Shown here in pieces: positions 1-9,238 of a stretch of DNA of 64,000 nucleotides; the stretch's first letter is position 1; the number at the start of each line of letters is the position of its first letter. The stretch comes from Ignavibacteriales bacterium UBA1304. Lineage in GTDB: Bacteria; Bacteroidota; Ignavibacteria; Ignavibacteriales; Ignavibacteriaceae. The stretch spans positions 62,001-126,000 of the forward strand of contig DBTY01000055.1 in NCBI GenBank assembly GCA_002307295.1, in the 5' to 3' direction. Under the pieces are notes generated by a model. It did not search any database. It saw only the letters and a list, made by a program, of their open reading frames with translations, and was not told the DNA's origin. Made by a program: the position numbers and the translations under genes.

Positions 1-935
1 TTTGCCATACTGGCGCACATAAAATAAACAACGCCCTTGGGCAAATTTTACTTGCTAAACGTTTAGGCAAAAAAAGAATAATTGCCGAAACCGGAGCAGG
101 TCAGCATGGCGTAGCGACTGCTACAGTATGCGCTAAATTTGGCCTTGAGTGCCATGTGTATATGGGCGAAGTAGATATTGAACGGCAAAAGCCAAACGTG
201 TTTAGAATGCGGCTGCTTGGCGCGGAAGTTATTCCGGTTTCTTCCGGAAGCAAAACGCTTAAGGACGCCACTAATGAAGCCATAAGGGACTGGGTGGCTA
301 ACGTTGGAAATACTCATTACATAATCGGTTCTGTTATGGGACCTCATCCATATCCTATGCTCGTAAGAGATTTTCAGTCAATAATAGGGATTGAAACAAA
401 AGCCCAAATATTAGAAGCCGAAGGACGGCTGCCTGATTACGCCATCGCCTGCGTAGGCGGCGGCAGCAACGCTATGGGCATGTTCTATCCTTTTTTGAAC
501 GACAGCGTAAAAAAGATTGGGGTTGAAGCCGCCGGGCTTGGACTTGATACCGACAAAAACTGCGCTACTCTTACTCTCGGTCAGGAAGGCATTTTTCAGG
601 GAATGAAAACTTATTTGTTGCAGGATGAATTTGGTCAAGTGTTGGAAGTCTATTCAATTTCCGCAGGATTGGATTATCCGGGCGTCGGCCCTGAACATAG
701 CTACCTTAAGGATTCTCAGCAGGTAAAATATGTTTCAATAGACGACAAGCAGGCTTTAGCGGCTACGGCTCTTTTATCCAAACTTGAAGGAATTATTCCG
801 GCTTTGGAATCAGCCCACGCTATAGCTTATTTGGAAAGCTTAGCTCCAACTACGACCAAAGACGATATAATCATCGTTAACGTAAGCGGACGCGGAGATA
901 AAGACCTGCAAACAATTATGAATAACCTGGGATAA
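1..935 (+). CDS. trpB: tryptophan synthase beta chain (5' end outside window)
   Basis: This is the C-terminal part of TrpB, which condenses indole with L-serine in the last step of tryptophan synthesis. The frame is open from base 3, so the gene starts upstream of the window; the internal ATG at 156 is not the start. About 310 residues are visible. The PLP lysine lies in HTGAHKINN (Lys codon 21-23), followed by the ETGAGQHG loop, the PLP-phosphate loop GGGSNA (near 457-474) and the conserved C-terminal SGRGDKD. The stop is 7 bp before trpA, so the two are co-transcribed and their products form the alpha2beta2 channel complex. Identification is secure; only the N-terminus is missing. Confidence 0.97.
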   Translation, partial: CHTGAHKINNALGQILLAKRLGKKRIIAETGAGQHGVATATVCAKFGLECHVYMGEVDIERQKPNVFRMRLLGAEVIPVSSGSKTLKDATNEAIRDWVANVGNTHYIIGSVMGPHPYPMLVRDFQSIIGIETKAQILEAEGRLPDYAIACVGGGSNAMGMFYPFLNDSVKKIGVEAAGLGLDTDKNCATLTLGQEGIFQGMKTYLLQDEFGQVLEVYSISAGLDYPGVGPEHSYLKDSQQVKYVSIDDKQALAATALLSKLEGIIPALESAHAIAYLESLAPTTTKDDIIIVNVSGRGDKDLQTIMNNLG

Positions 936-942
936 ATATATT

Positions 943-1734
943 ATGGCAAACATTTCAAATTATATTGATAAAATAAATTCAAAAGGAGAAAAAGCCTTAT
1001 CGGTATTTTTAACTTCCGGTTTCCCTCAAAAAGAGAACTTCGTAGATCTGGCGTGTTCTGTTTTTGACGCCGGAGCTGATATACTCGAAATAGGCTTCCC
1101 TTTTAGCGATCCGCTTGCTGACGGACCTGTAATTCAGAATTCCTCGCATTTAGCTATTCAAAATGGAATCAACTTAAAAACCACGCTTGAATATGCGGAG
1201 AAAATAAAAGCGAAAAATGACAAGCCTATTATACTTATGGGTTACGCAAATCCCATTCTTAAATATGGAATTAAGAAATTTGCGCAAGACGCAATTAGCG
1301 CCGGCGTCGACGGAATTATTATCCCCGATATTCCAATAAACGAGTATGAAGAGTTTTACGATAGTTCTTTTGATCCGCTTGATATAATTCTTTTAATTAC
1401 TCCAACTACAAACGGCAAAAGGATTACCGAAATAGACAATATAAGCCGCGGCTTTGTTTATTGCGTTAGCGTTAGCGGCACAACCGGAGTTCGTAATTTT
1501 GCGCAAAACGCTAACAACGACTTTCTTGCAAACGCATATTCTTTAATCAAGAAAAATAAGACAATGATAGGCTTTGGCATTTCCACACCCGAAGACGTAA
1601 AAAAGTTTTCCCCTTATTGCGACGGCGTAATTGTAGGAAGCGCGGTAATAAAAACTTTATTTGAAGAACAAAAAAATTACGCAAACACGCTTAAGCTAAT
1701 TTCATCCCTTAAACAGGCCTGCAAAAGCGCGTAA
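943..1734 (+). CDS. trpA: tryptophan synthase alpha chain
   Basis: TrpA cleaves indole-3-glycerol phosphate to indole and glyceraldehyde-3-phosphate and passes indole to TrpB. The 263-residue length is normal. Both catalytic acids sit at the canonical positions: Glu49 in ILEIG and Asp60 in SDPLADGP. The phosphate-binding region near the C-terminus (GFGIST, then GVIVGSAV) is present. It starts 7 bp after the trpB stop and is followed by a strong hairpin, so it closes the visible trp operon. No oddities are seen. Confidence 0.98.
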   Translation: MANISNYIDKINSKGEKALSVFLTSGFPQKENFVDLACSVFDAGADILEIGFPFSDPLADGPVIQNSSHLAIQNGINLKTTLEYAEKIKAKNDKPIILMGYANPILKYGIKKFAQDAISAGVDGIIIPDIPINEYEEFYDSSFDPLDIILLITPTTNGKRITEIDNISRGFVYCVSVSGTTGVRNFAQNANNDFLANAYSLIKKNKTMIGFGISTPEDVKKFSPYCDGVIVGSAVIKTLFEEQKNYANTLKLISSLKQACKSA

Positions 1735-1752
1735 CGCTTTTCATACATTCAC

Positions 1753-1788
1753 TTTTATAGCGGGGTTATTTTCTGCCCCGCTATAAAA
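1753..1788 (+). terminator. hairpin closing the trp operon
   Basis: A perfect 13-bp inverted repeat (1753-1765 with 1776-1788) with a 10-nt loop lies 18 bp after trpA. No long T-run follows on the plus strand, so it could also act as an RNA-stabilising 3' hairpin rather than a classical intrinsic terminator. Confidence 0.65.
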
Positions 1789-1977
1789 TAACAATCACTG
1801 ATCCAGAACCGCCGCTTCTAATATTTTTTGCCTTCATAATTAGTTTTCAGCTTATAATTCGGCAAATTTTTGCCTAAAAACAAATCGTTAAAATCATCCT
1901 GAAAAAATTGATTATCTTTAGCAAAACACTTAACTTTCTTATTATATTTTAAAAGATTTTACGATGGAGCTAAGCCG

Positions 1978-3531
1978 ATGAAAGTTAAACCATTCACAAA
2001 CGAACCGATATTTGATTATACCAAAACGACTATTAATACTAAGCAGCACCTTGCAATTAAAAGTACCAGAAAAAAACTTGGAAAGACATACGAAATTAAA
2101 ATTGGCGGCAAAAAAATAAAAAGCAAAACTAAATTTGCTTCATACAATCCATCTAATAAAAATGAAGTAATAGCCCGTTTTTATAAGGGCACGGAAGATT
2201 TAGTAGATAAAGCCGTTGAAGCTGCGGCTAAAACTTTTGAGACATGGAAATACGCGCCGGCAGAAAAAAAAGCCGGGATACTTTTTAAAGCTGCCGCTAT
2301 AATGCGCGAAAAAAGATTTGATATTAATTCGTATTTGGTTTTAGAAGCCGGAAAGAATTTTACCGAAGCTGACGCCGACACCGCTGAAGCTATTGATTTT
2401 CTTGAATACTACGGCAGAGAAATTTTAAAATATTCAGGCAAGCAGCCTATTACTCCGCTTAAAGGCGAAAACAACGAACTCGTTTACATCCCGTTGGGCG
2501 TAGGCGCAATAATTCCGCCATGGAATTTCCCATTCGCTATATTAGCTGGAATGGCTACGGCCGCAATTGTTTCAGGCAATACGGTTGTGTTAAAACCTTC
2601 AAGCGACACTCCTATGATGGGCGAAATATTCTATCAGATTATGGATAAAGCAGGTTTGCCTTCTGGCGTCCTTAATTTGCTTCCTGGCTCCGGAAAGGAA
2701 GTCGGAGATAAATTAGTATCTCATCCTAAAATAAGATTCATTTCTTTCACAGGCTCAATGGAAGTTGGAATTCATATTAATGAATTAGCCGCAAAAGTCC
2801 AGCCTGGGCAAATATGGCTTAAACGCGTAGTTGCAGAAATGGGGGGCAAAGACAGCATTATTGTAGATAGCGAAGCGAACATAGACGAAGCCGTAAAAGG
2901 CGTTGTAGCTTCTACTTTCGGTTTTCAGGGACAAAAATGTTCCGCATGTTCCAGAGCTATTGTCGATCAAAAAATTTATAAAGAATTCGTAAGCAAACTA
3001 AAAGAAGAAACAGAAAAATTCAGAGTTGGACCGGCTGATGAAAATCACGCAATTGGTCCAGTAATTAATCAGGCGGCAGAAAAAAATATTCTCAATTACA
3101 TTGAAATAGGCAAAAAAGAAGGGAAACTTTTATGCGGCGGCGAAAAAGCCGACGGTAAAGGATATTACATAAAACCTACAATATTTACAGATGTAAAACC
3201 TTTGGCAAGAATTTCGCAGGAAGAAATTTTCGGCCCTGTTTTATCAGTAATAAAATCGAGAAATTTTGAAGACGGTTTGAAAATAGCAAATAACACAAAA
3301 TTTGGATTAACAGGTTCGGTATACACAAATAACAAAGAAAAAATTGAAAAGGCCAAAAAGACCTTGATGATTGGAAACCTTTACTTTAATCGGAAATGTA
3401 CCGGCGCTTTTGTTGGAGCTCACCCATTTGGCGGCTTTAACATGTCTGGCACAGATTCCAAGACAGGCGGCAAAGACTATCTTTTATTATTCCTACAAGC
3501 TAAGACGATCAGTGAAAAAGTTAAAAAATAA
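1978..3531 (+). CDS. rocA: L-glutamate gamma-semialdehyde (1-pyrroline-5-carboxylate) dehydrogenase
   Basis: An NAD(P)-dependent aldehyde dehydrogenase of 517 residues. It oxidises glutamate semialdehyde/P5C to glutamate, the second step of proline and arginine catabolism. Length and layout match the stand-alone RocA/PruA type (about 515 residues), including the N-terminal extension and the PPWNFPFAI segment of the cofactor domain. The general base is Glu287 in VVAEMGGKDS and the nucleophile is Cys321 in GQKCSACSR. A GGAG lies about 10 bp before the ATG. sucC follows 28 bp later in the same direction, which suggests a transcript linking glutamate entry with the TCA cycle. The exact substrate is inferred from family similarity; no proline dehydrogenase is in the window. 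Confidence 0.9.
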   Translation: MKVKPFTNEPIFDYTKTTINTKQHLAIKSTRKKLGKTYEIKIGGKKIKSKTKFASYNPSNKNEVIARFYKGTEDLVDKAVEAAAKTFETWKYAPAEKKAGILFKAAAIMREKRFDINSYLVLEAGKNFTEADADTAEAIDFLEYYGREILKYSGKQPITPLKGENNELVYIPLGVGAIIPPWNFPFAILAGMATAAIVSGNTVVLKPSSDTPMMGEIFYQIMDKAGLPSGVLNLLPGSGKEVGDKLVSHPKIRFISFTGSMEVGIHINELAAKVQPGQIWLKRVVAEMGGKDSIIVDSEANIDEAVKGVVASTFGFQGQKCSACSRAIVDQKIYKEFVSKLKEETEKFRVGPADENHAIGPVINQAAEKNILNYIEIGKKEGKLLCGGEKADGKGYYIKPTIFTDVKPLARISQEEIFGPVLSVIKSRNFEDGLKIANNTKFGLTGSVYTNNKEKIEKAKKTLMIGNLYFNRKCTGAFVGAHPFGGFNMSGTDSKTGGKDYLLLFLQAKTISEKVKK

Positions 3532-3559
3532 ATTCTAATCAATTATTGAGAGAATCTTA

Positions 3560-4726
3560 ATGAAAATTCATGAATATCAAGCTAAGGAAATCCTGAGGAA
3601 CTACAAAGTTCCTGTTCCAAAAGGCAAAGTTGCATTTTCCCCTGAAGAAGCTGTTGAAATTGCAAAAAATGATCTCGGAGGCAGCGTTTGGGTTGTCAAA
3701 GCCCAGATTCATGCCGGCGGTAGAGGCAAAGGGGGCGGAGTTAAAGTTTCAAAAAGTTTGGATGAAGTGTATCAAAACGCTAAGAGTATTCTCGGAATGA
3801 CTTTGATTACTCATCAGACAGGTCCTGAAGGTAAGCTTGTTAAACGTATTTTGGTTGAAGAAGGGATGAACATAGAGAAAGAACTCTATGTAGGCATCAC
3901 CCTAGACCGCGCTAGTTCAAAGAACGTTATTATGGTTTCTACTGAAGGCGGCATGGAGATTGAAAAGGTTGCCGCTGAATCTCCTGAAAAAATTATAAAA
4001 GAAACCATCGAACCCGAAGTAGGCATTCAGGCTTACCAGGCAAGAAAATTAGCCTTCGCTTTGGGACTTTCCGGAATTCAACAGAAAAATGCTGTTAAAT
4101 TTTTAACCGCTTTGTATAATGCTTACGAAAAAACAGACGCTTCTCTTGCAGAAATTAATCCGCTTGTAATTACACAAGAAGGCGACGTAATTGCTTTAGA
4201 CGCAAAAATGAACTTTGACGACAACGCTCTTTTCCGTCATCCTGATATTTTAGCTTTTCGCGATCTTGACGAAGAAGATCCTCTTGAAATTGAAGCTTCA
4301 AAATTCAATCTTAACTATATAAAGCTTGACGGCAACGTCGGCTGTATGGTTAACGGAGCCGGTCTAGCAATGGCTACTATGGATATTATTAAATTAGCCG
4401 GAGGCGAACCCGCTAACTTTTTAGACGTCGGCGGCACGGCAAATAAAGAAACTGTAGCTAATGGATTTAAAATTATCCTAAGCGATCCGAATGTAAAAGC
4501 TATTTTAATTAATATATTCGGCGGAATTGTCAGATGCGACCGGGTAGCTCAGGGCGTTATTGACGCAGCAAAGGACATTAACGTTACTATACCTATTGTT
4601 GTGCGCCTTGAAGGCACTAATGCAAAAGAAGCTAAAGCTCTACTTGAAAGCTCCGGTCTTAACTTTGAAGTCGCTGTTAATTTAAAAGAAGCGGCTGAAA
4701 AAGTTACCAGCGTTTTAAGGGGATAA
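3560..4726 (+). CDS. sucC: succinyl-CoA synthetase (ADP-forming) beta subunit
   Basis: The beta subunit of succinyl-CoA ligase, which couples succinyl-CoA cleavage to nucleotide phosphorylation in the TCA cycle. At 388 residues it equals the usual length. It has an N-terminal ATP-grasp domain (HAGGRGKGGGVK near residue 52, the acid- and Asn-containing EINPL near 195) and a C-terminal CoA-ligase domain with GGTANKETV. The alpha subunit (sucD) is not adjacent: a strong terminator follows directly, so sucD must be encoded elsewhere. It is probably co-transcribed with the upstream P5C dehydrogenase. Confidence 0.96.
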   Translation: MKIHEYQAKEILRNYKVPVPKGKVAFSPEEAVEIAKNDLGGSVWVVKAQIHAGGRGKGGGVKVSKSLDEVYQNAKSILGMTLITHQTGPEGKLVKRILVEEGMNIEKELYVGITLDRASSKNVIMVSTEGGMEIEKVAAESPEKIIKETIEPEVGIQAYQARKLAFALGLSGIQQKNAVKFLTALYNAYEKTDASLAEINPLVITQEGDVIALDAKMNFDDNALFRHPDILAFRDLDEEDPLEIEASKFNLNYIKLDGNVGCMVNGAGLAMATMDIIKLAGGEPANFLDVGGTANKETVANGFKIILSDPNVKAILINIFGGIVRCDRVAQGVIDAAKDINVTIPIVVRLEGTNAKEAKALLESSGLNFEVAVNLKEAAEKVTSVLRG

Positions 4727-4740
4727 AAAACATTTCATTC

Positions 4741-4780
4741 AGCAGGGATATAGGGCTTTGCTCCTATTCCCTGCTTTTTT
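4741..4780 (+). terminator. rho-independent terminator after sucC
   Basis: The stem AGCAGGGA/TCCCTGCT, extended by imperfect inner pairs, is followed by a run of Ts. It begins 15 bp after the sucC stop. Confidence 0.88.
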
Positions 4781-4892
4781 CTAATTTTCATTTAGTCAAT
4801 TTAAAAAAATTTAATACCTTAGAATCAACTTGATTTTCTTTATTAATAGTAATAGATTTTTTTATTGATATTATAATTATTTGGAGACCCTG

Positions 4893-6311
4893 ATGCCATT
4901 TTTTGATTCTGAAGATAACGAGAATCAGGAATCGTATAGCGACCGATGGGAATTGATTAACGACATTAAACGCTGCAACGAAATTGTTGAAAGCGGCAAT
5001 GTTATTGGCAACGTAGAATTCTTAGAAGAAACAGCCGGTATTTTGCTTGAGGAAGAACTATATCATGAAGCGCTTATTATATTAAACGCGCTGATAGACG
5101 CGACTCCTTATAATTCAGATTATTGGTTTCAAAAAGGAACCGCTCATAGCCTGCTTGACGAATACAAAGAAGCGTTATTCAGCTTAGATAAATCTTTAGC
5201 TCTAAATCCTTTTGACGCCGAAGCTTTAGCCGAAAAAGCCGGAGTTCTTGAGAACTTAAAACAGTTTGACGAAGCTGAATCGGTTTTTAATAAGGCTATA
5301 GAAATAGCCCCAATGGACGAGAATATATTTTTTAATTTTGGATTATTTTACGAAAGATTAGACAGATATGCCGAAGCTATCAGAATATTTGAAAGCGTAT
5401 TAGAATTTAAACCCGATTTTTCGGAAGCTTTTTTTGAGTTAGGCAGCTGTTACGACCAGATAAATCAGTTAGACAAAGCTCTAGAAATAAATGATAAATT
5501 TATTGAGTTTGCGCCTTATAACGCAGGAGCTTATTATAACAGAGCAATAGTTTTAGGCAAACTCAACCGATTGGAAGATGCCATTGACAGTTACGACCTT
5601 GCAATTGCGTTAAAAGAAGATTTTTCAAGCGCATGGTTCAATAAAGGAAATTTATTAGCCGATATTGGCAAACTTGAAGAAGCCATAAAATGCTTCAAAG
5701 AAACAATAAGAATTGAACGTTATGACGACGCTTCTTATTTTAATATTGCAAATATTTATGAAGAAATGGGTAATTTCCAGTTTGCAATTAAATACTACAC
5801 TGAAGCTATTAAGCTTAACGAATACTATTATGAGGCTTTTTTATCGCGCGGCGTTTGTTATGAGTCTTTAGGCAGCTACGATCTGTCATTAAAGGATTAT
5901 AATAAAGCCGTCTCCATTTCATCCGATAGCGTTGAAGGATGGCTCGCAAAAGCCGAAATTGAATATACTATCGGCGAACAGAAAAAATCCATTTTAAGCT
6001 ACAAAGAAGCTATAAGGTTAGACCCGTCAAACTATGACGTTTGGTACAATTTGGCTGAAATATACATGGAAACCGGAGATTTGCAATCCGGAATAACCGC
6101 ATATAATGAATGCATAAAGCTAAATCCCAAAGACGCTCAATCATATTACGGCAAAGCAAAAGTTAATTTTATGCTTAGCAAAACATCCGAAGCGGTTGAG
6201 TGTTTGAAATCGGCATTCAGTCTTGATCCAAGCATTAAGAGCGAATTTGCAAAAGAATACCCTGAAATTAAATCATCTAAAATGTTCAAAAAATTACTTG
6301 GCGAAAGTTAA
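4893..6311 (+). CDS. tetratricopeptide-repeat protein
   Basis: A cytosolic protein of 472 residues made almost wholly of TPR helical-hairpin repeats, about ten or eleven units from residue 40 to 440. The recurring pattern is W/Y-x2-K/L-G ... A ... Y-x2-A-I-x2-F ... L-x-P. There is no signal peptide and no enzymatic domain, so a scaffold or protein-interaction role is expected; the partner is unknown. The frame is open from a TTG at 4881, but the ATG at 4893 is the better start because GGAG lies at 4883-4886 with 6 bp spacing. The N-terminus is acidic. aroE begins 8 bp after the stop and is probably co-transcribed. No functional link to shikimate synthesis is evident. Confidence 0.9.
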   Translation: MPFFDSEDNENQESYSDRWELINDIKRCNEIVESGNVIGNVEFLEETAGILLEEELYHEALIILNALIDATPYNSDYWFQKGTAHSLLDEYKEALFSLDKSLALNPFDAEALAEKAGVLENLKQFDEAESVFNKAIEIAPMDENIFFNFGLFYERLDRYAEAIRIFESVLEFKPDFSEAFFELGSCYDQINQLDKALEINDKFIEFAPYNAGAYYNRAIVLGKLNRLEDAIDSYDLAIALKEDFSSAWFNKGNLLADIGKLEEAIKCFKETIRIERYDDASYFNIANIYEEMGNFQFAIKYYTEAIKLNEYYYEAFLSRGVCYESLGSYDLSLKDYNKAVSISSDSVEGWLAKAEIEYTIGEQKKSILSYKEAIRLDPSNYDVWYNLAEIYMETGDLQSGITAYNECIKLNPKDAQSYYGKAKVNFMLSKTSEAVECLKSAFSLDPSIKSEFAKEYPEIKSSKMFKKLLGES

Positions 6312-6319
6312 AACTGTTT

Positions 6320-7192
6320 ATGAAAAATTCATTCCACTTAAATACAAAAATTATCGGTTTATTAGGGCATCCTATTAAACATACTTATTCCCCTTTTATT
6401 CAGAATATTGCGGCGGATTTAAAGAATTTAGATTATATCTATCTCCCCTTTGACGTGCCGTCTTCAAATCTGAAGAATGCATTAAAAGGAATGATTGCGC
6501 TTGGAATAAAAGGTTTTAACGTTACAATTCCGCATAAAGAAAATATTCTTCAGTATATGAATAATGTTTCTGAAGAAGCAAGCATTATTGGCTCTGTTAA
6601 CACTATTGTAAACGATATGGGAAAACTTAACGGATACAATACGGACGTAAACGGAATTTTAGAAACGCTTTCTCCTTATAAAGAAGAAATTTATGGAAAC
6701 GACGTTAGCATTGTAGGCGCAGGCGGCGCCGCCAGAGCAATGATTTATACTTTAGTAAGACATTTCAAACCAAAGAATATTTTTCTTATTAACAGAACAG
6801 AACAAAGAGCTGAAACTTTAAGAAAATATTTCTATGAAAAAATGCGATATGAAGGCTTTAAAACCTTTGAGCTCTTCCCTCCTGAATTAGTCGATATTTT
6901 TAGAGATTCCAAACTGATTGTAAACGCAACTTCGATTGGAATGTACCCTGACGTTGACGATGCAATTACGACTCTGGAAGATTCCTTCTGCGAAGGACAA
7001 ATAGTATTTGACGTGGTTTACAATCCGCCTCAAACAAAACTGCTAAAAATTGCCGCTTCTAAGGGCGCTACTACTATCGACGGATTAAAAATGTTGATTT
7101 ATCAGGGAGCAAAATCATTTGAACTCTGGACTGGCGAAGAAATGCCTATAGAACAAATCAACAAAGCGTTAAAGCTTTACTTAGCAAATTAA
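6320..7192 (+). CDS. aroE: shikimate dehydrogenase
   Basis: The NADPH-dependent reductase that converts 3-dehydroshikimate to shikimate in aromatic amino acid synthesis. At 290 residues it is near the usual 270-290. Shikimate-binding and catalytic residues are present: Ser24 in TYSP, Lys73 in NVTIPHK, Asn94 in GSVNT and Asp109 in YNTD. The nucleotide-binding loop GAGGAA is at 133-138, and the NADP-selective NRT is at 158-160. It lies 8 bp behind the TPR gene. All catalytic residues are intact. Confidence 0.96.
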   Translation: MKNSFHLNTKIIGLLGHPIKHTYSPFIQNIAADLKNLDYIYLPFDVPSSNLKNALKGMIALGIKGFNVTIPHKENILQYMNNVSEEASIIGSVNTIVNDMGKLNGYNTDVNGILETLSPYKEEIYGNDVSIVGAGGAARAMIYTLVRHFKPKNIFLINRTEQRAETLRKYFYEKMRYEGFKTFELFPPELVDIFRDSKLIVNATSIGMYPDVDDAITTLEDSFCEGQIVFDVVYNPPQTKLLKIAASKGATTIDGLKMLIYQGAKSFELWTGEEMPIEQINKALKLYLAN

Positions 7193-7260
7193 TTTTAGTT
7201 TTAAAATTATTCCCTTATGTAAAGTCGGCTTTTAAAGCTTTTTTACAGAAAGGCCTATTT

Positions 7261-7494
7261 TTAAGCGGGGTAGTTTCGCAAAATCTTTCCTATAGTTTTA
7301 TTAATTAAAGGAAGGATTTGCACAACCTGTTGCGCATTTTGAAAGAAACGGATATTGATAGCTCTCTTATTCCCTTCCAGAATATATTTAAACTCTTCAT
7401 TGCTATCCAGTCCCTTAATATGAAAATTTAGCAAACAGAATTCTCGGAAGCCGGAAATATTTTTAATTTTAAGACCGGCTATATTGTTTCGGTT
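7261..7494 (-). pseudogene. unassigned 77-codon open frame, possible gene remnant
   Basis: Reading the minus strand from 7494 gives 77 sense codons ending at TAA (7261-7263). The composition looks protein-like: it includes EFCLLNFHIKGLDSNEEFKY, then GNKRAINIRFF, and ends ILRNYPA. There is no ATG; a TTG near the 21st codon is the only plausible start. The frame overlaps the last codons of the AraC gene in a different frame and stops at an in-frame TGA at 7495-7497. I do not recognise it. It may be the tail of a gene truncated when the accessory patch formed, or chance. It occupies most of the gap between aroE and the AraC gene. Confidence 0.35.
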
Positions 7495-8437
7495 TCATCC
7501 CAATATGTTCTTTAAAGACTTTTGAAAAATGGCTTAAGTTGATAAAGCCTAATTGATAGCCTACATCTGAAACAGATAGCTTTTCCTCTTTCAATAAACG
7601 GGCGGCGTCTTTCATCCTGAATTCCTGATAATAACTGAAAATGCTGTCGCCAAAAATTTGTTTGAATAAACGTTTCAGTTTGGATGGACTCATATTGGCT
7701 CCGACAGCCAAATCTTTAATAACTGGCGGAGTTTCGAGATGTTCAAGCATTTGCTCTTTTACTTTGTAAATGGTTTGTATATCATGAATGTTTAAAGAAT
7801 AAAGATGTTTTTCCTCCCGCTTTTCCAATTCCATTAGTAGTCTGCAAATCAGTTCTTCCGCCTTTATCCTCAGAAAAAAAAGCTCAAAAGCTTCGCCAAC
7901 CGCTTCAGTTAGAATTTCATCCACAATTTTTTGTAGAGAAGGATAAATAATTTGCTCGAACAGTAAAGGCTGCGTATTCTGTAAAAGACTTTGCAAAATT
8001 GGCGATTTTTCTGACAAGTCAAATAGTCCGTTCAAATAATCGACATCAACTTCTATATTAATGGTAGCAGTATTTGTGTGAATTGAAATAAGGTCATCGG
8101 TATTCACACTGCTGGTTGCGACCAAAACTGAAGGCACTTCCCTTACATGCTGTTCTGTTATTACTGTTTTTGTCTTAGAAAAAATGTTTTGAAACTTAAA
8201 AAGTATCATGCTCATAGGAACATCTATATCAGGATTTTCAACAACTAAATCTTCATTTAATTCGTAATTAAGAATCAGCATCCGGATATGCTCATTAAAA
8301 ATAAACCCGGCGCAATATCCATCGCCAAATTTTTCAGGAATTTCTAATCTTCTATTTTTTATTTCCGTTCCCAGTAAAAGAGCAAGCTTTTTTAGGACGT
8401 TCGGCGTTGTTTGCCGCTTATCGTTCTGGACTAACAT
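7469..8437 (-). CDS. AraC-family transcriptional regulator
   Basis: A 322-residue regulator with a C-terminal AraC-type double helix-turn-helix at about residues 220-322. Visible signatures are IKDLAVGANMSPSKLKRLFK (first HTH) and LGFINLSHFSKVFKEHIGMK (second HTH), ending in PKQYSRS. The first 200 residues are a helical ligand or oligomerisation region of no recognised family. Its start overlaps the end of the GNAT gene by 20 bp, so the two are co-transcribed and the regulator is second. By position it may control the divergent flavin-reductase-like gene at 9239. The effector is unknown. Confidence 0.88.
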   Translation of the reverse strand: MLVQNDKRQTTPNVLKKLALLLGTEIKNRRLEIPEKFGDGYCAGFIFNEHIRMLILNYELNEDLVVENPDIDVPMSMILFKFQNIFSKTKTVITEQHVREVPSVLVATSSVNTDDLISIHTNTATINIEVDVDYLNGLFDLSEKSPILQSLLQNTQPLLFEQIIYPSLQKIVDEILTEAVGEAFELFFLRIKAEELICRLLMELEKREEKHLYSLNIHDIQTIYKVKEQMLEHLETPPVIKDLAVGANMSPSKLKRLFKQIFGDSIFSYYQEFRMKDAARLLKEEKLSVSDVGYQLGFINLSHFSKVFKEHIGMKPKQYSRS

Positions 8438-9074
8438 TTAGTTTCATATTGTAATTGTAATATCTGTCCCCTTTGAAGTCGATATATCCTTCGCCAAGTT
8501 GACAGAAACCTAAACGGGAATAAAATATTACATTTTCAGGCAGCTGCGTTGTTAGTCCCAATAAATTGCAGCTGGGATTTGAAGAGATGAGTTCCTCAAT
8601 AGCCTGTTTTATAGCATACGAGCCTATTCCTTTACCTCTGTATTCTTTTTGGATGACAACCATAGACAAATAATAATATTCCGAAGATTTTATTGATTTA
8701 GCAAGCGTTAATTTATTACAGTTATCTAAACTAATCATCCGAATAAATGTTTTTATTCCAAATTTTGAAATAAAAGCAGGTATTCCAATTTTCAAATAAA
8801 TAAAAACTCCAGTCTTTACGCCTTGTGGCGGTATTAGAGTAAAGGTCCCTATTATTTTCCCGGTGTCTTTTTCCTTCATAACACGCGTTAATATCTGTTT
8901 GTGATTATTGAGAATAAGACTTGTTTTGAACAACCACAATAAACCTTCTCGCTGTTGATTTTTCTTTTTAAAAATGATAGAATATGCCGGATTTGTTTCA
9001 AACGCATCTGTTAGGATACCGGCAACCTCGTTAATTTCTGAATTCTGTATTTTCTGGATTAAAATATTTTTCAT
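8418..9074 (-). CDS. GNAT-family N-acetyltransferase
   Basis: An acetyl-CoA-dependent acyltransferase of 218 residues. The acetyl-CoA pyrophosphate loop RGKGIG (146-151) follows a typical beta-strand (LSMVVIQKEY), and the C-terminal FYSRLGF matches the end of the GNAT fold. The substrate cannot be deduced. The gene is first in a two-gene unit with the AraC regulator (20-bp overlap), as is common for small detoxification or resistance patches. Its promoter must lie in 9075-9238, shared with the divergent gene. Confidence 0.85.
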   Translation of the reverse strand: MKNILIQKIQNSEINEVAGILTDAFETNPAYSIIFKKKNQQREGLLWLFKTSLILNNHKQILTRVMKEKDTGKIIGTFTLIPPQGVKTGVFIYLKIGIPAFISKFGIKTFIRMISLDNCNKLTLAKSIKSSEYYYLSMVVIQKEYRGKGIGSYAIKQAIEELISSNPSCNLLGLTTQLPENVIFYSRLGFCQLGEGYIDFKGDRYYNYNMKLNVSPER

Positions 9075-9096
9075 ATCTGAGTTATATTTTGATTTT

Positions 9097-9188
9097 TAGC
9101 TCTTTGTATTTTATTAAATGTCATTTGCGACTATTTTCCGGACAAATAGAGCTATTATATCTCTAAAATACACAATAAATTTGCTCTA
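9097..9188. promoter_or_regulatory. candidate operator half-sites in divergent promoter region
   Basis: The 164-bp divergent region carries TAGCTCT at 9097-9103, ATAGAGCTAT at 9146-9155 and TGCTCTA at 9182-9188, i.e. variants of GCTCTA/TAGAGC in both orientations. A spaced set of half-sites is what an AraC-type regulator would use. This is pattern recognition only and may be chance in A+T-rich DNA. Confidence 0.25.
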
Positions 9189-9238
9189 TCAAAAATAAAC
9201 TACAAATCTTCTCTGAAGAAATTAAGGAGCTATAATAA

